From positions 1-41,419 of the forward strand of contig DGUQ01000043.1 of NCBI GenBank assembly GCA_002394725.1: a stretch of DNA of 41,419 nucleotides, read 5' to 3'. Source of the DNA: Ruminococcaceae bacterium UBA4306. Lineage in GTDB: Bacteria; Bacillota; Clostridia; Oscillospirales; Acutalibacteraceae. The notes under the pieces are model-generated. The model had not been told where the DNA came from. It did not search any database and saw only the letters and a list, made by a program, of their open reading frames with translations. Below, in pieces: positions 15,795-23,100 of this stretch. The translations under genes and the position numbers were made by a program. Each line of letters begins with the position of its first letter. Positions within the stretch are counted from its first letter, which is position 1.

Positions 15795-16838
15795 ATGAAA
15801 ACTATTGCGATTTTTAATCATAAAGGCGGCGTATCGAAAACAACAACCACTTTTAATCTTGGATGGGCATTGTCTACAAAAGGCAAGCGAATACTATTAG
15901 TAGATGCTGATTCACAATGCAATTTAACAATGTATGCATTAGGCGAGGAACATTTCAATTCACACTATGCTGCTCATCCCACAGATAATATTTCTTCATT
16001 ATTAGAACCAGCATTTAAATCCCAACCAAAATTAATCCCCCCCGCAAACTGCATTGAGATTTCAAATAATCTTTTTCTTCTGCCTGGACATCTTAATTTT
16101 ACCGAGAATGAAGTTCAAATGGGTATTTCAATGCAGTTATCTAACGCCTTTGGTACAATGCAAAATCTCCCTGGTGCCATTCATTATTTAATTGATCAAA
16201 CCGCTCAGAAATATAATATAGATATTGTAATATTTGATTTGAACCCAAGTTTGAGTGCAATCAATCAAGATATCTTTATTTGTTCCGATTATTTTATTAT
16301 TCCAACTTCCCCAGATTTGTTTTCATTGATGTCTATCGATTCGTTAAAACGAGTACTTGTTTCTTGGGAAAGATGGGCTATTTCTGCAAGACCACTTTTT
16401 TCTTCAGCCACGTACAAATTGCCTAACAAGACGCCAGTTTTTCTTGGATACACAATCAATGATTTCAATTTGAGTTTTGGACAACCTCAAAAATCATTTG
16501 GTGAATTCATGAATCAAATCTCGGAAAAGATTGTTCAGCAACTAGTACCCGAGTTAAGTGCAAATAATATGACCTTTGATTTAGACAAATATCAAAGTGC
16601 ATATGAAACTATGAAAGCTAGTAGCAATAAAGCAACAAATATCAATTATAGCGATTATTTTTGTTTGGCCCAGATTTCTAATTTTAATAAACTAATTGCT
16701 TTGTCAAATAAAGCGTCAAAACCAGTTTTTGAATTAACATTAGAAGATACCGCTGCTGACGGGCAACAACGCACATTAAAGTGGTTCCGTTTTTTATATA
16801 ACGCATTATCTGAAAGAATTTTGGAGTTGATAAAGTGA
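15795..16838 (+). CDS. ParA/MinD-like P-loop ATPase
   Basis: The 347-aa protein starts with a deviant Walker A motif, HKGGVSKTTTT (signature Lys10, Lys15), followed by LLVDADSQCNLT (Walker A' around residue 36) and VIFDLNPSLSAINQD (Walker B region about residue 148). The core resembles ParA partition ATPases. It is longer than chromosomal Soj/ParA (about 250 aa), with a unique C-terminal 100 residues that might contact its partner. No ParB gene follows; instead a HEPN protein overlaps by 4 bp (GTGA). The G+C is low. It could be a partition ATPase of a plasmid-like element or the sensor ATPase of a defence or toxin module. AAGGA precedes the ATG. Confidence 0.85.
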   Translation: MKTIAIFNHKGGVSKTTTTFNLGWALSTKGKRILLVDADSQCNLTMYALGEEHFNSHYAAHPTDNISSLLEPAFKSQPKLIPPANCIEISNNLFLLPGHLNFTENEVQMGISMQLSNAFGTMQNLPGAIHYLIDQTAQKYNIDIVIFDLNPSLSAINQDIFICSDYFIIPTSPDLFSLMSIDSLKRVLVSWERWAISARPLFSSATYKLPNKTPVFLGYTINDFNLSFGQPQKSFGEFMNQISEKIVQQLVPELSANNMTFDLDKYQSAYETMKASSNKATNINYSDYFCLAQISNFNKLIALSNKASKPVFELTLEDTAADGQQRTLKWFRFLYNALSERILELIK

Positions 16839-17431
16839 CTGCGGACAAGAGTAACTTTGATAAATGCTTAGATACATGTCAAGAAATGAACACTGTTTTT
16901 TTGTACTTGCAATCAAATCATGTGGAATCATTAAACATTGACAGTATTCTTCGAGCTGAATTTGTTTTGCTAGTTAGCGCCTTGGATTTTTATATACATC
17001 AAATTGTTTGTCATGGAATCGTTCAGAACTTCTTTAGCGGTGTGATAGAATGTGAAGAAGCCCTTATCCCTATATCGATTATTCAGCAACTCGATCGCGC
17101 TACCAATCAACCTGACAAAGAACAAATCCTATTTGCTTCCCTAAAAAAACGGCTTTCTAAAGACTCTTTTCAATCCTCAAGAAGCATTGAGTATGCACTA
17201 GGTTTAATCGGAATACAAAGAATTTGGAGGCAGCTTTCATCCAGAATGGGAGATACCGCTGAAAATATAAAGAATACGTTAGACTTAATAGTTCAGCGCA
17301 GAAATCAAATAGCTCATGAGGCTGATATTGAGACTCATACTGGAACATATCGCCCTATATCACAATCGACTGTGAATGACTGTCGTAATTTTTTGTCATC
17401 TCTTGTCACAAATATAGATCAGCTTCTATAA
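16835..17431 (+). CDS. HEPN-domain protein (RiboL-PSP-HEPN type), probable RNase
   Basis: The 198-aa protein is mostly helical. It has the two hallmarks of the RiboL-PSP-HEPN family: an N-terminal LRAEFVLLVSALDFYIHQIV-like helix (about residues 43-63, reading ILRAEFVLLVSALDFYIHQ) and the catalytic R-x4-H motif RNQIAHEAD (Arg156, His161). HEPN proteins with this motif are usually metal-independent RNases used as toxins or abortive-infection effectors. It begins with GTG (GGAG 8 nt upstream) overlapping the ATPase stop, so the two proteins are coupled. The pairing suggests an ATPase-controlled HEPN effector. Activity and trigger are inferred. Confidence 0.8.
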   Translation: MTADKSNFDKCLDTCQEMNTVFLYLQSNHVESLNIDSILRAEFVLLVSALDFYIHQIVCHGIVQNFFSGVIECEEALIPISIIQQLDRATNQPDKEQILFASLKKRLSKDSFQSSRSIEYALGLIGIQRIWRQLSSRMGDTAENIKNTLDLIVQRRNQIAHEADIETHTGTYRPISQSTVNDCRNFLSSLVTNIDQLL

Positions 17432-17445
17432 TATGTACAATATCC

Positions 17446-17931
17446 TATGGTAATGTCATGCACTAACAAGGAGTTGGTACCATGACAGTATTAGAGGATC
17501 TGTTTTACGGAAACATACAACCGTGTGATAACAAACAAAGCGCGGAGGTGCGGCGGAAGCTGTCGGCGATGACCGAAGCGGAAGAGAAGCTGATGGAAAC
17601 GATATCGGATGACACGCAGCGCACCGAGGTGTTAGAGATGTTCAATAAGCAGACAGAGCTGATCGCTCTCTGTGAACGCGATGCTTTTATTGACGGCTTC
17701 CATTTAGGGGCAAGGCTGATGATCGAAACCCTGACAACACCGTAAATACTCACTCAAATCCATCGTATCATGCCATTTTACGGAATGCAACTGATTTGCG
17801 AAAATGTAGTACGGAATCGCTGAAAATGTAATACAAAACGTCGGGCGCTCTTTCCTAAGAATCGGATCGAACGCCCATATTTTCATGTAATCGTTTGATT
17901 GTTGCAAAAAATCGTAAATGTTGCAAAATCG
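17446..17931 (+). repeat. Direct repeat copy B (DUF6809 gene plus downstream region)
   Basis: Second copy of 14980-15454, starting 15 bp after the HEPN stop. It leads directly into the 19-bp iteron array, whose first units overlap its 3' end. Confidence 0.85.
17482..17745 (+). CDS. DUF6809 family small protein, copy B
   Basis: The 87-aa protein differs from copy A at about ten positions and keeps the family-typical FHLGARLMIE end with Gly in IDGFHLG, so it looks like the better preserved copy. AAGGAG lies 9 nt before the ATG; the spacer is 3 nt longer than in copy A. It has no known function and is a frequent passenger of Clostridia mobile elements. Confidence 0.75.
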   Translation: MTVLEDLFYGNIQPCDNKQSAEVRRKLSAMTEAEEKLMETISDDTQRTEVLEMFNKQTELIALCERDAFIDGFHLGARLMIETLTTP

Positions 17932-18033
17932 CCCGAGTGTTGCAAAAAAGTTCAAGTGTTGCAGAAATGACCGGATGTTGCAAAAAACTTAAAAAGTTGC
18001 ATTTTTGCTCGAATGTTGCATTGTATCATTTTG
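17901..18033 (+). repeat. Seven 19-bp iteron-like tandem repeats (GTTGCA core)
   Basis: Units start at 17901, 17920, 17939, 17958, 17977, 17996 and 18015, exactly 19 bp apart. Every unit begins GTTGCA, usually followed by AAAA; the remaining bases vary except for a frequent final T. Because 19 is not a multiple of three, this is not protein-coding repetition. A strict period close to two helical turns with a short conserved core is typical of iterons at plasmid origins or of partition-site arrays. The nearest candidate binder is the ParA-linked cassette upstream or the primase element downstream. Confidence 0.88.
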
Positions 18034-18050
18034 TGAGTTTTTTGCCAAAG

Positions 18051-18090
18051 AAAGACTCTGAAATGATACAATTTCGGAGTCTTTTTTCTT
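18051..18090 (+). terminator. Intrinsic terminator after the iteron array
   Basis: A 14-bp stem (18051-18064 with 18071-18084), with one G-T wobble, surrounds loop GATACA and is followed by T residues. Confidence 0.8.
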
Positions 18091-18093
18091 TCG

Positions 18094-18124
18094 GGTCGCG
18101 AGGAAAGGTCTCCACGCACGCAAC
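18094..18124 (+). repeat. Third, degenerate tRNA-fMet 3'-end-like segment
   Basis: GGTCGCGAGGAAAGGTCTCC followed by an ACGCACGCAAC stretch resembles the altered copy at 10149 (GGTCGTGAGGAAAGGTTTCC) and, more distantly, the tRNA T-arm and acceptor. It may mark the right boundary of a former insertion at the tRNA. Confidence 0.45.
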
Positions 18125-18129
18125 AAAAA

Positions 18130-18175
18130 GAACCGATAATTGATACAATTGTGTCAGTTATCGGTTCGTTTTTTA
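18130..18175 (+). terminator. Strong intrinsic terminator
   Basis: A 17-bp stem (18130-18146 with 18151-18167), with two wobble pairs and loop AATT, is followed by GTTTTTT. It sits after the third tRNA-end-like copy, just as the other two copies are followed by a terminator hairpin. The next 260 bp (18176-18431) hold no gene. Confidence 0.85.
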
Positions 18176-18300
18176 TATGTAAATATTGGTTGAGCAGTAT
18201 GTTTTTATAACGGCATAGGGTGCATCGCTTTTCGGAGAACAGTTTTCCAGACTGCCGCGGGAGGCATTTTACTCCTTTTCAGCCGAAATCCGAAGAAGCT

Positions 18301-18335
18301 ATCGTTTCGTATCGTTTCAATCGTTTCAATCGTTT
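18301..18335 (+). repeat. Short tandem ATCGTTTC(A) run
   Basis: Four imperfect units of ATCGTTTCA/GT lie in tandem in the non-coding 18176-18431 gap. Nothing else is recognised there. Confidence 0.5.
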
Positions 18336-18431
18336 AATATGAAATATCAGAGTAAACTAATGGATGAATACAACAAAGAGAAGCCCGAAGGGGTAGAATG
18401 ATCCGTTCCTTCAGGCATGACATTTGGTTAA

Positions 18432-18772
18432 TTACAGCTTTTCCGTTATCTCCGCACCATTCTTGAAAATGAATACGCTCCTACCGTCACCATAAACTGT
18501 GACATGGTCGATGTGGCTGAGCCACAGGCGGTCGGAGTATTCGAGTGGGAGGGTGTCGGCATTTGCTGGTTGAGTGCCACAGCTTCGAGCCATAGAACGC
18601 GCCGCAATCGCCGCAGATGATCTTGGACGAAAACGCGCTCAGACTGTTGCGATATCTGCCGAGAGCTTTCCTGCCCTTCATCTTTGAGCTTCTGTTTCAG
18701 ATCAGTCGCGTCCTGAATACCGTAAAAGCTCATTTCATCGATCTCATCATATCTGTCAATGGCGTTATACAT
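18432..18772 (-). pseudogene. Wrecked large serine recombinase (zinc-ribbon and C-terminal pieces)
   Basis: One frame (about 18555-18681) encodes RKALGRYRNS, then FSSKIICGDCGAFYGSKLWH, the recombinase zinc beta-ribbon of large serine integrases. A second frame, from about 18555 down to the TAA at 18432, reads EYSDRLWLSHIDHVTVYGDG and ends KNGAEITEKL, the typical integrase C-terminus. The coiled-coil part between them is deleted at a junction after HSTSK, shifting the frame. A third frame supplies a start with a good GGAGG (MYNAIDRYDEIDEM..., ATG at 18772) that runs into the remnant and may be the fused 5' end of another small gene. No catalytic domain remains. Confidence 0.82.
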
Positions 18773-18841
18773 ATAAATACCTCCGAATAATAGATTTGAT
18801 TTGTTCTATATCAACCGTGTTTCACGGGTAATGAGTTCAAC

Positions 18842-19173
18842 TGTAGCAGTACAAAAGGAATTTGTAGCAGAGTTTATCTTGACTGCTACATTCTGAGTGT
18901 TTCAGAGATCCGCTGTTTATGCGGATTCTTATACCTCCGTGTAGCAGAAGTAGCAAAAGTAGCAGTTTTTTCAACTCTATACTCACACATCTCCCTCCTC
19001 CTATCTCCCCTTCCTATTCACCCTACACTTTCCCCAAATTCCGCTGAGAAGTTTGAAAGACTGCTACAACTGCTACAAAGATGTGAAATAAGGCTAAAGT
19101 AAGCCGTTTTTTGTGTAGCAGTTCTCAAAAATACTGCTACAGTGACTGCTACACTCGGCTGAGTTCTGCTACA
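18842..19173. repeat. Cluster of ten TGTAGCAG octamers in both orientations
   Basis: Direct copies start at 18842, 18863, 18940 and 19114. Inverted copies (CTGCTACA) start at 18883, 19061, 19070, 19134, 19146 and 19166. Near copies lie at 18949 and 18959. All lie in the gap between the recombinase remnant and the 3' end of the primase gene. Dense octamers beside a P4-type primase suggest an origin or primase-binding region. The 460-bp gap holds no gene that I can support. Confidence 0.8.
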
Positions 19174-19232
19174 CGCGCGCGTGCCTTTCCCCGCGCAGGA
19201 CGCGTCGGAGACCCCTATAAATGGATACAAGG

Positions 19233-21614
19233 TCACGTTGTTTCGCTGAGGAAATCATCGTCCTCATTGTGCATATTGTCATAGCCATATACCTTTGCAT
19301 ACTGCGTCTTAGCTTCGGAGGTCAGCGTGTAATCCTTATAATAGGTGTTGCCGCCACTGCGTTTCGTCATTTCTTCAAAGGTACATCCGAGGTGGTCGGC
19401 GAGCGTATCACGGAACTCCTTCGCCGTTTTGGCAAAGCCCCTGTTGTTATCACCGCACCACTCGCGGTAGACTTTATAGACCTTACCTGTCGTAGCACTG
19501 TCACGGATCTTGTCGCCCTTACGCGGTATCATACATTCCTCAAAGAAGCTCAGCACCGTATTGTTCTCTGCCATGTACTGATCCCTTGCCTGCGAAACGC
19601 GCTGAGGTTCGTCGAAGCGATAGCCGTTTTGGATGACCTTTTGCAGCGCCTTGATTGCCAGATAGATGATCCCCTCACGTTCCTCATACATCTTGTCGAG
19701 CAGCTGCTTGTCCTGCTTCTCGGGTGGGATGACGTTCGGGCAATTCACCACCATGATGCGGTTGTAGACCCACTTGCCGTCGTCACCGCCGAACTTCGGC
19801 AGACGGTTCATGCAGAACCATAAGAGACCGCCGTAGGTGAACTCAAATCCCTGTATCCCTTTGAACTCGGCGAACACGCTGTCGCCGCCGGTCAGCTTCT
19901 TGAAGGTTTTCAGCTCGCTGACGGTCATAAAGCTCATATCCGAACTGCCGGCAAGCCGCGTGCCGTAGATGGTACCTGTACCGAATCGGGCTTCGATCTC
20001 GCTCAGGTCGGTACCGATGAAGTTGCCCCTGCCGAGCAGTCGCTCCACTAAAGATTTCAGCTGCGATTTACCGGTGTCGCCGTCGCCGACGAGGAAGAGC
20101 GATTTCTTCATCCGCCAGCCTTTGATGTTCGAAATGCACGCGCCCATGAACTGGAGCAGCAGTCGGGCGATATCTTTGTCGCCGTCGGTCAGCGTTTTGA
20201 GATACTCCGCGAACACCGGCGTTGCCGAACGCTCTCCCGTCCACTTGCAGGGAATCTGTATCGTCGAGTAGACGCTCGGATCATGGTCTTTCAGCTCAAG
20301 TCCGTCGGCTGTCACGACCAGCAGACCGTTCTCAAAGTTGATGACGTCCTCGCGAGCGTTCAGTTCGTCCTGAGAGATATAGTTGCGGTCAGTGATGATA
20401 TGCTGGAACGCCTCGTTGACCTGTTTGATCTTCACCAGCTCGGGATCGTAGTCCTCGATGAACCCTTTGATACAGCCCTTGAACATCTCGTCGGCGTAGA
20501 GCTTGTACACGCCGCCGTCGTAGACGTATTTCAAGAGTCCCTGCTTACCGCTGTCACGGACGAGCAGATAGTGCAGATGATCGCGGACGTACTGCGCGAG
20601 CAGGGGGACAACCACGTACGGCCGACCGGTCCGGTCGTTAAAACGGATAAAGGTTGGATGCGGCATCAGTGTACGATGAAAAACACCGTTGCACGCCTCA
20701 ATCCCTTTGGTGATCGTTTCTTCACGGTAGTCGTCGCGCTTCCACTTTTCCCGATACAGCGCCGATCCGCGGATGATCTCGTCTATTGCGTCAGGATCAG
20801 GACCTGTGCGAAACGCAATCATCGCACACAAAGCGCAGTCCGCTTCACTCTGACTGCCGTAATCCGAAAAGTCGCCGTCATCATACAGCTTTTTGAATTT
20901 CTCGCCGTTCTTTTGCTTGCGGAGATTGCAGATGACGTCAAAATCATCGGTGGCAACATCGATTAATTTTGTATCGCCTGATTTTGCTTCTTTGCTCGGC
21001 TTCTTTCGCATATCCGAATCTAATGTCAGGAGCGCTGCATCGGTGCAATCGCTGATGGGGACATTCCTGATAGCGTTTCCTGTAAAAACAGAGAACCGAT
21101 TGGTGATCGCGCCGAAGTACATTTCTATGTGGTTTTTGGGGTTCTTTTGGTAGTATGCTTTATCCAGCTTCCGCTTACCGTCTTTTTCATAAGTAGGGAT
21201 CTTGCCGGGATCCATCTTGAAATAGATATGGATGCCGTTACCGCTGACAGAACGCTCTGTATAGGAATTGAACCGATCAAGTCGTATCTGCACGAACGGG
21301 TCGGTTTCATTCATGTGATCCATATCCAGAAAGCCCATGTTCTCGGGAACAGAAAAACCGACTGCGTCATACCCGTGCTCCTGCATCGCTTTTACCGCTT
21401 CGTCATAGGTAACCCAAGTGTGAGCGTGAGTGGCATCGGAACCGGTTTCCGTACCGTGAGCGGAAATAGGGCTTTTATTTGTTTTGCCGTTACTCTCAGT
21501 GATGATAAAACACACCCATATCCTCATCTGCTTCAAATCAGCCAAACAATCTGTATTTTGGTTCAATATTCTTCTCACCTCCTTCGGGTCATACTGATTC
21601 ATCAATATGCTCAT
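19233..21614 (-). CDS. Phage/plasmid primase-helicase, P4/D5 family
   Basis: The 793-aa protein has an N-terminal archaeo-eukaryotic-type primase-polymerase region (GFLDMDHM around residues 94-100 and SVSGNGIHIYF around 118-128). A linker and D5-N-like region follow, then a superfamily 3 helicase with Walker A VGDGDTGKS (Lys516), SSDMSFMTVSEL and GLLWFCMNRLPKFGGDDGKWVYNR. Such proteins initiate replication of phages, satellites and integrative plasmids. GGGAGG is about 7 nt before the ATG at 21614. Just downstream lie the TGTAGCAG cluster and an integrase remnant, so this is the replication gene of a decayed element. The gene itself appears intact. Confidence 0.92.
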   Translation of the reverse strand: MSILMNQYDPKEVRRILNQNTDCLADLKQMRIWVCFIITESNGKTNKSPISAHGTETGSDATHAHTWVTYDEAVKAMQEHGYDAVGFSVPENMGFLDMDHMNETDPFVQIRLDRFNSYTERSVSGNGIHIYFKMDPGKIPTYEKDGKRKLDKAYYQKNPKNHIEMYFGAITNRFSVFTGNAIRNVPISDCTDAALLTLDSDMRKKPSKEAKSGDTKLIDVATDDFDVICNLRKQKNGEKFKKLYDDGDFSDYGSQSEADCALCAMIAFRTGPDPDAIDEIIRGSALYREKWKRDDYREETITKGIEACNGVFHRTLMPHPTFIRFNDRTGRPYVVVPLLAQYVRDHLHYLLVRDSGKQGLLKYVYDGGVYKLYADEMFKGCIKGFIEDYDPELVKIKQVNEAFQHIITDRNYISQDELNAREDVINFENGLLVVTADGLELKDHDPSVYSTIQIPCKWTGERSATPVFAEYLKTLTDGDKDIARLLLQFMGACISNIKGWRMKKSLFLVGDGDTGKSQLKSLVERLLGRGNFIGTDLSEIEARFGTGTIYGTRLAGSSDMSFMTVSELKTFKKLTGGDSVFAEFKGIQGFEFTYGGLLWFCMNRLPKFGGDDGKWVYNRIMVVNCPNVIPPEKQDKQLLDKMYEEREGIIYLAIKALQKVIQNGYRFDEPQRVSQARDQYMAENNTVLSFFEECMIPRKGDKIRDSATTGKVYKVYREWCGDNNRGFAKTAKEFRDTLADHLGCTFEEMTKRSGGNTYYKDYTLTSEAKTQYAKVYGYDNMHNEDDDFLSETT

Positions 21615-21690
21615 TATCTCGCCTCCCTAAGTAATCGAAAGAAAAAGTCCTTTCATAAGGTGACGATTATTTCAAAAAAGTTGCATAAAA

Positions 21691-21813
21691 CTATACAACT
21701 TCGCTGTCATTATCCGTTTGGCTGTTCTTCTTCAGCCATTCCTGAAAACCGTCATCAAGGTCGTGACGGTTCCGGGCATTTATTTTGTGAAAAAGATTGT
21801 AATCATAATCGTA
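21691..21813 (-). pseudogene. C-terminal remnant of a small gene upstream of the primase
   Basis: A 40-codon frame with no start codon reads DYDYNLFHKINARNRHD, then LDDGFQEWLKKNSQTDNDSEVV before a TAG. Its polar, acidic end looks like the tail of a real small protein. An in-frame stop lies immediately upstream. The 480-bp gap 21615-22096 is otherwise AT-rich, non-coding and contains the promoter at 21925. Confidence 0.35.
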
Positions 21814-21885
21814 TTATGTTAAAACCATGTTGCCAAACATAAAACGAATATTACCTTTGCAATTAGACTCATTCTATCACCTTAA

Positions 21886-21996
21886 TATAGTCTATAAAAA
21901 ATGACAAAAAAGTAAAACAGACTATTGACATTATTGTTGAATGTATATATACTGTAAATATTATCAAAACACATATTTATGCCTATAGTCTGTAAA
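21886..21996 (+). promoter_or_regulatory. Promoter of the cohesin gene with three ATAGTCT motifs
   Basis: TTGACA (21925-21930), a 17-bp spacer and TATACT (21948-21953) form a near-consensus promoter about 140 bp before the cohesin gene. The motif TATAGTCT[A/G]TAAA occurs at 21886-21898 and 21984-21996. Its core is present inverted (AGACTAT) at 21919-21925, touching the -35 box. This arrangement could be a regulator binding site. Confidence 0.65.
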
Positions 21997-22096
21997 TATA
22001 ACAATTTATGAATTTATATCATAAACGCGTTCTTTAAAACGACATTCCTTCGGAAGGCTGAAGTCTGCACCGAGATTGAAAAAAGAGGGTGACCGG

Positions 22097-23020
22097 GTGA
22101 AAAGAAAAGGATCAAAGATCGCCGTGATATCGGCGGTTTCGGTTCTGATCATTCTGTTGGTTAGTATCTGCGCCGACACCGTATTTGCCGCTGAGAAGGG
22201 AAAGATCACCCTTAATGACGTATCCGGTAAGCCCGGCGAGGATGTTAAGCTCGAGCTGACGCTTTCAGACAATCCCGGGTTCATATCGGCAAACCTCTAC
22301 CTCACTTATGACACCGAGTTGCTCAAGCTAAAGGAGGTGGAGGATGGCGGTCTGTTGAGCGGCGTTTCGCACAGCGACGATCTGACCAGCCCGTACAGTC
22401 TGGCGTGGATCAACGATCTGCGTACGGAGGATTTCACTGTTAACGGTACTCTTGCGACGCTTACCTTCGAGATCGTCGGCGATACCGACGATAAGGCTGA
22501 TATCAAAGTGGAGCAGGATATCATCGACGCCCGGCTCAATACAGTCGTGTTCGACGTCAACACGCCGAGCGTCACGATCATAGGCGGTACTCCCTCTGCG
22601 AAAAAGCCGGCTGAAGACGGTAATAACAGCGACGCTGTATCTATCGAAGCAAATCCTTCCGGCGGTCAATCAGACTCCGGCGAGAGTGACAGCTCCGACT
22701 CATCCGCAGACCGCGTTATCACTCAGACAGACGCCGACGGCAACCCGATCGAAGGGGCTCCGAGATATATCATAGATGAAAACGGCGAAACGGTCGAGAT
22801 TATCCCGGTTGACGATGCCAGATCTGCTTCAACTGCTACCGACTCCGAAGCTGCGAAGGGGAATACCGGCAGAAGCCTGTGGCTGTGGATCCTGATTGTG
22901 ATTCTCGTTGTGGCTGTGATCATTGCGGCGATCATCTATAAGAAGAAATCCGAAAAATCTGCCAAACCTGATTCGTCGATCGGCGAAGAGGAAGCTTCGG
23001 CAGATGACGCGGATAAGTGA
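22097..23020 (+). CDS. Membrane-anchored cohesin protein (anchoring scaffoldin)
   Basis: The protein has about 307 residues. The signal peptide (VKRKGSKIAVISAVSVLIIL...VFA-A) is followed by one cohesin domain (about residues 32-165) with the type pattern GKITLNDVSGKPGEDVKLELTL, NPGFISANLYLTYD and TLATLTFEI. A Ser/Asp-rich linker leads to a C-terminal membrane helix (about 259-281, WLWILIVILVVAVIIAAII) and a lysine-rich cytoplasmic tail. There is no LPxTG or dockerin, so the cohesin is held at the cell membrane and can capture dockerin proteins. I start at GTG 22097, with AGAGGG 7 nt upstream, rather than TTG 22076. It is first of the cohesin-dockerin cluster, 80 bp before the adaptor gene. 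Confidence 0.88.
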   Translation: MKRKGSKIAVISAVSVLIILLVSICADTVFAAEKGKITLNDVSGKPGEDVKLELTLSDNPGFISANLYLTYDTELLKLKEVEDGGLLSGVSHSDDLTSPYSLAWINDLRTEDFTVNGTLATLTFEIVGDTDDKADIKVEQDIIDARLNTVVFDVNTPSVTIIGGTPSAKKPAEDGNNSDAVSIEANPSGGQSDSGESDSSDSSADRVITQTDADGNPIEGAPRYIIDENGETVEIIPVDDARSASTATDSEAAKGNTGRSLWLWILIVILVVAVIIAAIIYKKKSEKSAKPDSSIGEEEASADDADK

Positions 23021-23100
23021 ACGGCATAATGAATGTGCGCTTTCTTGAAAGTTCATTATTCTTAATCGGTAGATCAACATGACGAAAAAGGAGAGAGCCT

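Noticed and set aside
15795..16838. Chromosome-partition ParA (Soj)
   Set aside because: No ParB gene or parS-like palindrome is nearby, the protein is about 100 aa longer than Soj, and the partner is a HEPN protein.
17901..18033. CRISPR array
   Set aside because: Period is only 19 bp with a 6-10 bp conserved core; there is no repeat-spacer structure and no cas gene.
18446..18772. Intact 108-aa gene on the - strand
   Set aside because: Most of it is read out of frame across recombinase zinc-ribbon sequence; only the first 30 residues have a plausible own start.
22097..23020. Sortase-anchored surface protein
   Set aside because: No LPxTG-like motif precedes the C-terminal membrane helix, so a simple membrane anchor fits better.
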